DNA from: Candidatus Eiseniibacteriota bacterium
GTDB taxonomy: Bacteria; Eisenbacteria; RBG-16-71-46
Assembly: GCA_016223045.1 (NCBI GenBank)
Contig: JACRPT010000116.1
Span: 1-36,302 of the forward strand
Direction of reading: 5' to 3'
DNA length: 36,302 nucleotides
Shown here: piece after piece, positions 8,398 to 14,757 of the stretch
Layout of the letters: each line of letters begins with the position of its first letter
Position numbering within the stretch: the stretch's first letter is position 1
Translations under genes and position numbers: made by a program
Notes under the pieces: generated by a model
The model's database searches: none
Told to the model about the DNA's origin: nothing
Seen by the model: the letters and a program-made list of their open reading frames with translations, nothing else

Positions 8398-8421
8398 AAG
8401 GGTCCGCGCTCCGGCGCGGAC
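8398..8421 (+). promoter_or_regulatory. perfect hairpin between an AAGGG and the homocysteine methyltransferase start
   Basis: GTCCGCGC (8402-8409), TCCG loop, GCGCGGAC (8414-8421): a perfect 8-bp stem with a 4-nt loop, directly after AAGGG (8398-8402) and 8 nt before ATG 8430. No other ribosome-binding site is near. Folding would bring AAGGG to a normal distance from the ATG, so the stem may help set translation. There is no T-run, so it is unlikely to be a terminator. Confidence 0.4.
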
Positions 8422-8429
8422 AGCCGCGC

Positions 8430-9308
8430 ATGATCGCGCTGCTCGAACGCCTGCGCTCCGGTGAGGTCCTGGTCGGCGACGGCGCGCTGGGGACGCTGCT
8501 GATGACGCGCGGGCTTCGGCCCGGCGCGGCCCCGGAAGCCCTCAACCTGTCGCATCCCGAGACGCTCGAGGAGATCGCGCGGCTCTACCTCGAAGCCGGC
8601 GCCGATCTCGTCACCACCAACAGCTTCGGCGGCTCGCCCGCGCGGCTGCGCCGCTACGGGCTGGAGGACCGCACCGAGGAGATCAATCGCGCGGCCGTCC
8701 TGGCGGTGCGTCGGGCCGTGGGGGACCGTGCGTACGTGTCCGCATCCATCGGCTCCAGCGGCCACCTGCTCAAGCCCTACGGCGACGGCGATCCCGGTGA
8801 GATCGCCGCCGGGTACGAGCGGCAGATCCGCGCGCTCGCCGCGGCCGGTGCCGACCTCGTCTGCATCGAGACCATGACCGACCTGGCCGAGGCGGTGCTG
8901 GCGGTGCGGGCGGCGCGCGCGGTCGCGCCCGCCCTTCCCGTGATGGCGACCATGACCTTCGAGCGGACGCGGCGCGGGTTCTTCACGGTGATGGGCGCTT
9001 CCATCGAGCAGGCCGTGCACGGCCTCACCGAAGCCGGCGCCGACATCCTGGGCTCGAACTGCGGCAACGGCAGCGCGGTGATGGGCGAGATCGCGCGCGA
9101 GTTCCGCGCGCGCACGGACCGGCCCATCGCGATCCAGCCCAACGCCGGTCTGCCCGAGCCGCGCGGCGGTACGATCGTCTATCCCGAGACACCGGAGTTC
9201 ATGGCGGAGAACGCGAAGGCGCTGGTGAAGCTGGGCGTCGCCATCGTCGGCGGCTGCTGCGGCACCACGCCGGAGCACGTGCGGGCGCTGCGGGACGCGG
9301 TGGGGTAG
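8430..9308 (+). CDS. homocysteine S-methyltransferase domain protein (MetH N-terminal module as a separate gene)
   Basis: A 292-residue Zn-dependent homocysteine methyltransferase barrel (Pfam S-methyl_trans type). Seen are the GDGALGTLLMTRGL start, ADLVTTNSFGGSPARLR, EINRAAV, CIETMTDLAEA and the zinc ligands C211 (GSNCGNG) and C276-C277 (GGCCGTTPEH). In MetH this domain binds homocysteine and accepts the cobalt-bound methyl group to form methionine. Here it is free-standing, as in MtnA/BHMT/MmuM relatives, but its position after a corrinoid carrier and activation protein suggests it takes methyl from that carrier. Alternatives are an SMM- or betaine-homocysteine methyltransferase acting alone. 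The gene ends in TAG. Confidence 0.9.
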   Translation: MIALLERLRSGEVLVGDGALGTLLMTRGLRPGAAPEALNLSHPETLEEIARLYLEAGADLVTTNSFGGSPARLRRYGLEDRTEEINRAAVLAVRRAVGDRAYVSASIGSSGHLLKPYGDGDPGEIAAGYERQIRALAAAGADLVCIETMTDLAEAVLAVRAARAVAPALPVMATMTFERTRRGFFTVMGASIEQAVHGLTEAGADILGSNCGNGSAVMGEIAREFRARTDRPIAIQPNAGLPEPRGGTIVYPETPEFMAENAKALVKLGVAIVGGCCGTTPEHVRALRDAVG

Positions 9309-9413
9309 AGGTGCCAGGCGCGGGGAACGGCTGATCGCCCGGCCCCCTTCCTCGTGGCGCGCCGCTTCTCGAGGCGGTCATCGGGTGAAACCTGCGCCCG
9401 CCACAGCCGGGTC

Positions 9414-9419
9414 TAATCT
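9414..9419 (+). promoter_or_regulatory. candidate minus-10 element TAATCT
   Basis: TAATCT lies in the 219-bp space before the secreted DUF4350-like gene. It fits the TA-N3-T pattern seen at other starts in this window. The minus-35 is not clear. The rest of the 9309-9527 gap shows no ORF worth reporting. Confidence 0.25.
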
Positions 9420-9527
9420 CCGGATCGGCGGGCGACGGCGAGACGCGCCGGAGCGTCCCCGATCCCACGCCGGGGGCGCTCGTCCATCCCTTCCACGAAG
9501 CGACGCCGGGACACGAAAGGACCATGC

Positions 9528-10538
9528 ATGCGCTCGTCCTCGAACCGCAGGGCCGTCCTCATCACCTCCGCGGCGGCCGGTCTCGCCGCGCTCGTCGCTC
9601 TCACGGTGCTCTGGCCGGCCGCGCCCGCCGCGGCTCAGCAGGTGGCCGACTCGACGTTCCTTCCCGTCGTCGGCGCGCCGGCCTACGCGGCCGGCGAGGG
9701 CCCGCTGGTGCAGCTCGACGAGGCCCACCACAACTTCCACACCGCCTCGGGCCGGTTCCTCCCGTTCGCGCGGCTGCTCGAGCGCGACGGCTACCGGGTC
9801 GAACCGCAGCGCGAGCGATTCACGCGCGCGGCGCTGGCGCGCACGCGCGTGCTCGTGGTCTCGAATGCGCTCGCCGACGACGGCGACTGGGTGCTGCCGG
9901 CGCGGCCCGCGTTCACCGCCGACGAGGTCGCCGCGGTGCGCGACTGGGTGAATGACGGCGGGTCGCTGCTGCTCATCGCGGACCACATGCCCTTCCCCGG
10001 ACACGCCCAGGCGCTGGCCGCTGCGCTCGGCGTGGCGTTCCAGGATGGCTTCGCGCTCGACGCCGACGCCAACGACCGCCTCGGGCGCTTCCGCCGCGTG
10101 AACGGCTCGCTCGCCACGCATCCGGTGACGCAGGGTCGCGATGCCTCCGAGCGTGTGGATTCGGTGCGCACGTTCACCGGGCAGGCGTTCCGATTACTCC
10201 ACGGCGGCACGCCGCTGCTGGTGTTCGACTCGACCTGCGTGGTCTGGCTGCCACAGGAGGCATGGCAGTTCGGGCGGCTCACGCCGCATGTGCCGGGTGA
10301 GGGCATGGTGCAGGGCGCGCTGCTCGAGCTCGGCCGCGGGCGGGTGGCGGTCTTTGGTGAGGCGGCGATGTTCTCTGCGCAGCGCTCGGGGCCCAACCGC
10401 AACCCGAGCGGGATGAACGCGCCGGGTGCCGAGCGGAACGGGCAGTTCGTCCTCAATCTGATGCACTGGCTCACGCGACTGCCCGGCCTGGAGCCAGAGA
10501 CCGGCGGGACGCGGCCGAGGCCGCGCGGCGGGCGCTGA
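9528..10538 (+). CDS. secreted protein with a GATase-like/DUF4350-type domain
   Basis: 336 residues. An N-terminal signal peptide (basic SSNRRA, hydrophobic stretch to about residue 31, then a PAAPAAAQ cleavage region) sends it out of the cytoplasm. The mature part has a class I glutamine-amidotransferase-like flavodoxin fold: LVQLDEAHHNFHT, RVLVVSNALADDG, TADEVAAVRDWVNDGGSLLL and GHAQALAAALGV, as in DUF4350 and related hydrolase-like domains. No catalytic Cys triad is apparent, so it may bind rather than cleave. GAAAGG lies seven bases before ATG 9528. The C-terminus is Pro/Arg/Gly-rich. The role is unknown. Confidence 0.7.
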   Translation: MRSSSNRRAVLITSAAAGLAALVALTVLWPAAPAAAQQVADSTFLPVVGAPAYAAGEGPLVQLDEAHHNFHTASGRFLPFARLLERDGYRVEPQRERFTRAALARTRVLVVSNALADDGDWVLPARPAFTADEVAAVRDWVNDGGSLLLIADHMPFPGHAQALAAALGVAFQDGFALDADANDRLGRFRRVNGSLATHPVTQGRDASERVDSVRTFTGQAFRLLHGGTPLLVFDSTCVVWLPQEAWQFGRLTPHVPGEGMVQGALLELGRGRVAVFGEAAMFSAQRSGPNRNPSGMNAPGAERNGQFVLNLMHWLTRLPGLEPETGGTRPRPRGGR

Positions 10539-10614
10539 CGCCCGGCGCGCGGTCGCCGGTGATCGTGGGTGAAGGGCCTGCAGCAGGGGCTCGGCACGCG
10601 GCGCGAGTGTCTCG

Positions 10615-10643
10615 TTGCGGTCCGCCAGCGCGGGCGGCACAAT
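10615..10643 (+). promoter_or_regulatory. candidate sigma-70-type promoter, TTGCGG - 17 bp - CACAAT
   Basis: TTGCGG (10615-10620) and CACAAT (10638-10643) are exactly 17 bp apart. Transcription would start near 10650, giving a leader of about 58 nt before ATG 10708. Confidence 0.4.
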
Positions 10644-10707
10644 CGTGCACGTGCCGCGGCTGACCCGGCCTCCCGCCGTCCGGTCCGCGGTCGAGGTGCC
10701 AACGTTC

Positions 10708-11904
10708 ATGCTCCGCTTCGCTCGCCCAGGGCTTGCGTTTCTCGTCGTGCTGATGGTCTCCGCGCCCGCACCGGGCGGCGCCGCACACGCAACGCCGCGC
10801 GTCCCCGCCGCCCGCGCGACGCCGCGCGCTCCCGCCGTGCAGGCGGCGGCCGGCTACGGCTCGGCGCTGCCCCGCTTCGCGCTGTTCGGCTGGGTGAGCC
10901 CGCCGCGCGAGTCCACGACCGCGGGGCGCTACGCCGAGCTGGCCGCCACCGGGTTCAACGTGACGGTGCTCGCGTGGGAGGACGCGGGGACCGCCGCGGA
11001 GAACCTGGTGCGGCTCGACCTCACGCGCCCGCTGGGACTCAGGAATCTGCTCCTCGACAACGACCTCGACAGCGTCTCGACGTCGAACCCGGCCTCGCTC
11101 GCGCTCGCCGACACCATCGTGGCCCGCTACAAGGACGATCCGGCCTTCCTCGGCTACTACCTGGGCGACGAACCGCCGGCCAGCTACTTCCCGCGGCTGG
11201 GCGAGTGGTTCGACATCCTGCGCGAGCGTGATCCGGTCCATCCAGCCTGGAACAGCCTGGGCGCGCGCGGAGCCTTCGCCACGCCCGCCGACTTCCGGGC
11301 GTACGTCGAGCAGTACGTGGCCGCGACGCACCCCGCGGTGCTCTGCAACAACCAGTACGATTTCCAGGTCACCGGCGACGCGCACTTCCTCACCGAGAAC
11401 GTGGCGACGCTCGGCTCGGTCGCGCGGGCGAACGACGTGCCGTTCTGGGGTGTCGTCCTGCTGGTCGAGCACTGGATCTACCGCCATGTCACCGAGGGCA
11501 TGCTGCGCTGGCAGGTCGCGCAGTGGCTCGCCGGGGGCGCCCACGGCATCGGCTACTTCACCTACTGGACGCCCGCGCCGCTTCCCGGCTACGGCTGGGG
11601 GCCCGCGATGATCGAATGGGGCACGGGTGCGCGCACGCCCTACTACGACATGGTGACGGCGCTGAACGCGCGCCTGGCGCCGCTCGGCGACACCCTCGCG
11701 GGGCTGCGCTGGCTCGCGACCGAGCACGCCGGCTCGGTGCCGCCCGGCGGCGTGCCCTTCGTCCCCGACACGCTGCTCCTGGCGGTCGCCGGCCGGGCGA
11801 CGCTGGGCCGCTTCGCCGACTCGATGGATGTGCCGTACGTCTTCGTTGCCAATGCCGACTCGCTCTCGCCGCAGATGGTGTCCCTCACGCTCGCGGACGG
11901 ATAG
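10708..11904 (+). CDS. secreted glycoside-hydrolase-like TIM-barrel protein, ended early by an in-frame TAG
   Basis: 398 residues to the TAG at 11902-11904. The start at ATG 10708 has GAGG 11 bases upstream and is followed by a signal peptide (MLRFARPGLAFLVVLMVS). An earlier in-frame TTG at 10615 adds residues with no signal character. The mature part is barrel-like: FALFGWVSPP, GRYAELAATGFNVTVL, then DDPAFLGYYLGDEPPASYF, where the G-D-E-P motif is typical of glycoside-hydrolase-like barrels and supplies a likely acidic catalyst. WGVVLLVEHWIYRHVTEG, GIGYFTYWTPAP and a closing beta-domain follow. The same frame continues past the TAG as clear coding sequence to 12330, so the intended protein is about 540 residues long. 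Confidence 0.75.
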   Translation: MLRFARPGLAFLVVLMVSAPAPGGAAHATPRVPAARATPRAPAVQAAAGYGSALPRFALFGWVSPPRESTTAGRYAELAATGFNVTVLAWEDAGTAAENLVRLDLTRPLGLRNLLLDNDLDSVSTSNPASLALADTIVARYKDDPAFLGYYLGDEPPASYFPRLGEWFDILRERDPVHPAWNSLGARGAFATPADFRAYVEQYVAATHPAVLCNNQYDFQVTGDAHFLTENVATLGSVARANDVPFWGVVLLVEHWIYRHVTEGMLRWQVAQWLAGGAHGIGYFTYWTPAPLPGYGWGPAMIEWGTGARTPYYDMVTALNARLAPLGDTLAGLRWLATEHAGSVPPGGVPFVPDTLLLAVAGRATLGRFADSMDVPYVFVANADSLSPQMVSLTLADG

Positions 11905-12330
11905 CGAGCGTCGCGGCTGCGCGACGACGGCACGGCGTGGGACTCGCTCGCGGTGGATTCGAGTGGCGTGGTGGCGTTCGCGCTCGATCCTGGCGACTTC
12001 GTGCTGCTGCGGCTCGCGGCCCCGGCGAACCCGGCGTGGGTGCAACCGCCGGCGAGCAGTGCGGGTCCCGGCCTCCGGGTCGCGCCCAATCCCGCGACCG
12101 GCCTCGTCCGATTCGACGTGGCCGGCGTGACCGGCGTCGCGCGGCTCGAGGTGCTCGATCTTGCCGGCCGCGCCGTCTGGTCGCGCGCGCTCCCGCCGGG
12201 CACGCGAGCGGCGACGTGGAGCGGTGAGCGCGCCGGCGCGGGTCGCGCCGGTTCCGGCATCTACTTCGTCAGGCTGCGGGACGCGCGCGGCGCCGTCGTG
12301 CGCCGCATCGCGTGGCTGGGCGGGCGCTGA
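11905..12330 (+). pseudogene. C-terminal part of the preceding gene after an in-frame TAG: end of the beta-domain plus sorting domain
   Basis: This segment is in the same frame as the preceding CDS. Translation gives RASRLRDDGTAWDSLAVDSS, VVAFALDPGDFVLLRLAAP, then VAPNPATGLVRFDV and GSGIYFVRLRDARG, a FlgD-like / type-IX-like sorting domain like that of the propeller protein. It ends at TGA 12328-12330. Coding character is continuous across the TAG and no frame change is needed. If the TAG is real and not read through, the secreted enzyme lacks its tail. Alternatives are a sequencing error, a recent nonsense mutation or amber suppression. An internal GTG at 11953 could start a separate 125-codon ORF, but this is less likely. 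Confidence 0.75.
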
Positions 12331-12435
12331 GGTCGCCGCGGAGCGGGGGGCGGAGCACGAGCTCGATGCAGCGATCGGCGCGGCCGAGGTCCCCTGGCGG
12401 GTGGTGGTCGGTCGGAAGGGGCGCGGGAGGTTGCC

Positions 12436-12465
12436 TTGTTGTCTCGCGGTCGCCGATGCTACCTT
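12436..12465 (+). promoter_or_regulatory. candidate tRNA promoter, minus-10 TACCTT
   Basis: TACCTT (12460-12465), preceded by TGC, lies 12 bp before the tRNA 5' end. A weak minus-35 TTGTTG (12436-12441) is 18 bp upstream. Transcription would begin near 12472. Confidence 0.4.
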
Positions 12466-12477
12466 CCGTCCCCCCGA

Positions 12478-12552
12478 GGCGGCATAGCCAAGTGGTAAGG
12501 CGAGGGTCTGCAAAACCCTTATTCCCCGGTTCGAATCCGGGTGCCGCCTCCA
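12478..12552 (+). tRNA. tRNA-Cys (anticodon GCA)
   Basis: A complete cloverleaf. The acceptor GGCGGCA pairs with TGCCGCC (12542-12548). The anticodon stem AGGGT/ACCCT closes a CTGCAAA loop with GCA at 12510-12512. The T stem CCCGG/CCGGG closes TTCGAAT. The discriminator is T12549, followed by an encoded CCA (12550-12552). Confidence 0.97.
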
Positions 12553-12995
12553 ACCCTCCATGCCGATGCGCTGCGACCCCGGCGGGCGAACGCCGAGCCG
12601 GCGCCTCGCGCTCCTGCTGCCGCAGCCTGACCCGACGCGAAGCTGCGGCACGGCCGCGGCTCGCCCGAGCTGAGCGCCGGCCTTGCTCCGCCGCCGCCAC
12701 CGCGGCCACCGGCACGGCCATTGCGTTCCCCCAGGCGGGACTCCCGGCATCATGCTGTGGGTCTGGAGTGTGCCCCCATGCCGCGCAATCACTTGAAGAG
12801 CTTCCCCACCGCCATGCTCAGGCGGGGGATGGCCCATTTCCATCCGGTCGTGTGGCCGGGCGGCCGCTGTCCGTCCGACTCGACCGCGCCGGAGGATCGG
12901 CCCGGCGCGGCGCCGGACCCCGCCCGGGGATCCTGCCCCGACGCCGCGGCCCCGGGTGAGGCTGCGCCACAGAGCCACCGCCGGGAGCCGGCCGC
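12553..12995. other. 443-bp stretch without a recognisable gene
   Basis: No convincing coding frame is visible. It holds a 9-bp perfect inverted repeat TGCCGCAGC (12618-12626) / GCTGCGGCA (12642-12650), which may end the tRNA transcript. A second hairpin is CCCCACCGCC (804-813 of the 12 kb block) with GGCGGGGG at 12821-12828, with a 7-nt loop and one bulge. Neither has a T-run. No promoter was identified for the flippase gene that follows. Confidence 0.5.
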
Positions 12996-14657
12996 TTGAG
13001 CCTCTCCCGCGCCGTCGCCCGCGGCACCACGCAGCTCCTCGGCGGGCTGCTGGCCGCGAAGGCGATGGACTTCGCGCTCTACCTGGTCCTCGCGCGCCGG
13101 CTCGGGGTCGAGGAGTTCGGGCGCTACATGTTCGCGTTCTCCTTCACGCTGCTCTTCAACATCGTGGCGGACGTGGGGCTCTCGACGGTGTTCACGCGCG
13201 AGGCCTCGCGCGCGCCCGAGCGCATCCGCGTGCTGCTTGGCGACACGCTGGTCCTGAAGCTCGCGCTCGGCGCCATCACGATCGCAGCGACGGCGGCGGT
13301 CTCGATCGCCACGGGCGCGCCGGCGCGCACGATCCTTCTCGTCGGCCTGTTCACGCTCGCGATGCTGATGAACTCGTCCTCGCTGCTCTTCGAGGGGCTG
13401 CTCAAGTCCGCGGGCCGCGCTGGCATCGCCGGGCTCTCGCTGGTGGCGCAGAGCGCGACGGCGCTCGCGGTCGGCCTGGCGCTGGTGCTGGGCGGCGCGG
13501 GCGCGCTGGGCGGCGCTTGTGCCTACGCGGCGGCAGCGTTCGTGCACGTCGCCGCCGCTGCGTTCGCCTCGCGCGGTCTGTGGCGCGCGGACCGGGCGCG
13601 AGCGACCGTCCGGGGCAACACATCCGCGCGAAACACGACGTCCGCGCGGAGCACGACGTCCGCGCGGGGCACCGTGGCCTCGCGCGGCACCATGCCCGCG
13701 TCGCGCACCGCGCCCGCACCGGGCACGGCCCGCGCATCGCGCACTGCGGCGGCGTCGCGCGTCCCCGGCTCCGCCTGGGCCCGACGCCTCGCCCTCCTCC
13801 GCGAGTCCGCTCCGCTCGCCATCTCGGGCGTGTTCATCGCGCTCTACTTCCGCGTGGACTCGGTGATGCTCCACGCCATCCAGGGCGAGCGGGCGGTGGG
13901 GCTCTACGGCGGCATCTACCGCTTCTTCGAAGGTTTCGTGCTGCTCTCGGCGGCCTACCGCTCGGTGCTGTTCCCGGTGATGGCGCGCGCGGCAGACGGG
14001 CCACGCGAGGCGCTCGGCGTGCTGTGCAGGAAGTCGCTCCGGCTGCACCTGATCTTCACCGTCGGCGTGGCGACGTTCTTCAGCTTCGAGGCGCGGCCGA
14101 TCATCACGCTGGTGCTGGGCGAGGCCTACGCGGCGGCGGCGCCCGGGCTCACCGTGCTGATCTGGGCGCTGCCGGGCGCCTACATGGCGGACACGCTGCT
14201 CCACCTGCTGACGGCGCAGCGGCGGCAGTCGGACGGCGCGCGCGTCGCGGTCGTGGTCGCGCTCTTCAACCTGGGCCTGAATGCGGTGCTCATCCCGCGG
14301 TTCTCCTTCGTGGGTGCTTCGGCGGCCACGGTGGCGAGCGAGGCGCTGTGCTTCGTGCTGCTCTTCGCGGCGTTCCGGCGCGGCGTTCCGGCGGTCGGCC
14401 TGGCGCGCACGGCGTGGCGGCCGCTCGCGGCGGGGGCGGTGCTGGCTGGCGTGCTGGCCCTGGCTCTGCCGCGGCTTCCGGGCGGGCCGGCGGCCCTGCC
14501 GCTGGCGGGCGCGGTGGCCCTGGGCGCCTACGCGACGGCGCTCGCGTTGCTGAAGGCGTTCGGGCGCGAGGACTGGGAGGTGGCCTTGGCCCTGCTGCCC
14601 GCCCGGCTGCGCCGGCGCCCGGCCGCAACCCCGCCGCGCCCTGCATCTTCGCCGTAA
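12996..14657 (+). CDS. polysaccharide/oligosaccharide flippase (Wzx/MATE-like, MVF superfamily)
   Basis: A 553-residue multispan membrane protein of the polysaccharide biosynthesis family that moves lipid-linked glycans across the inner membrane. The N-terminus ([37 protein letters not shown]) is typical, and about 12-14 hydrophobic segments follow. [20 protein letters not shown] and [20 protein letters not shown] correspond to the conserved seventh and eighth spans. The start is TTG 12996 with GGGAG about eight bases upstream. Residues 208-255, in the central cytoplasmic loop, are an odd insertion of six-residue repeats (T-T-S-A-R-S type) encoded by an 18-bp tandem repeat. A GT2 glycosyltransferase at 22.6 kb could act in the same glycan pathway, but is not adjacent. 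Confidence 0.85.
   Translation: MSLSRAVARGTTQLLGGLLAAKAMDFALYLVLARRLGVEEFGRYMFAFSFTLLFNIVADVGLSTVFTREASRAPERIRVLLGDTLVLKLALGAITIAATAAVSIATGAPARTILLVGLFTLAMLMNSSSLLFEGLLKSAGRAGIAGLSLVAQSATALAVGLALVLGGAGALGGACAYAAAAFVHVAAAAFASRGLWRADRARATVRGNTSARNTTSARSTTSARGTVASRGTMPASRTAPAPGTARASRTAAASRVPGSAWARRLALLRESAPLAISGVFIALYFRVDSVMLHAIQGERAVGLYGGIYRFFEGFVLLSAAYRSVLFPVMARAADGPREALGVLCRKSLRLHLIFTVGVATFFSFEARPIITLVLGEAYAAAAPGLTVLIWALPGAYMADTLLHLLTAQRRQSDGARVAVVVALFNLGLNAVLIPRFSFVGASAATVASEALCFVLLFAAFRRGVPAVGLARTAWRPLAAGAVLAGVLALALPRLPGGPAALPLAGAVALGAYATALALLKAFGREDWEVALALLPARLRRRPAATPPRPASSP
13599..13760 (+). repeat. degenerate 18-bp tandem repeat inside the flippase gene
   Basis: Nine 18-bp units in frame. 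The clearest are 13635-13652 and 13653-13670 (ACGACGTCCGCGCGGAGC and ACGACGTCCGCGCGGGGC). Flanking units at 13617, 13671, 13689, 13707, 13725 and 13743 keep an AC start and a CGCGC/GGC end but have diverged. Each unit encodes six residues. Confidence 0.8.
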
Positions 14658-14757
14658 AGCCCCCGTCCGGCCGCGCCGATACCCGTCGAGAGAACTGTCA
14701 CTCATAGGGCGCGCAAGGACGCCCGCTCGTTTCCACCTCGACCCCCTCCGAGGCCGA

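Noticed and set aside
8402-8421. Intrinsic terminator between the corrinoid and homocysteine methyltransferase genes
   Set aside because: The stem is perfect but no T-run follows and the next start is 8 bp away, so a role in translation is more likely.
8316-8429. Cobalamin or SAM riboswitch before the methyltransferase gene
   Set aside because: No B12-box or SAM-type conserved core could be recognised in this 114-bp space or before the MttB-family gene.
13599-13760. CRISPR array
   Set aside because: The units are contiguous 18-bp repeats without spacers and lie in frame within a gene.
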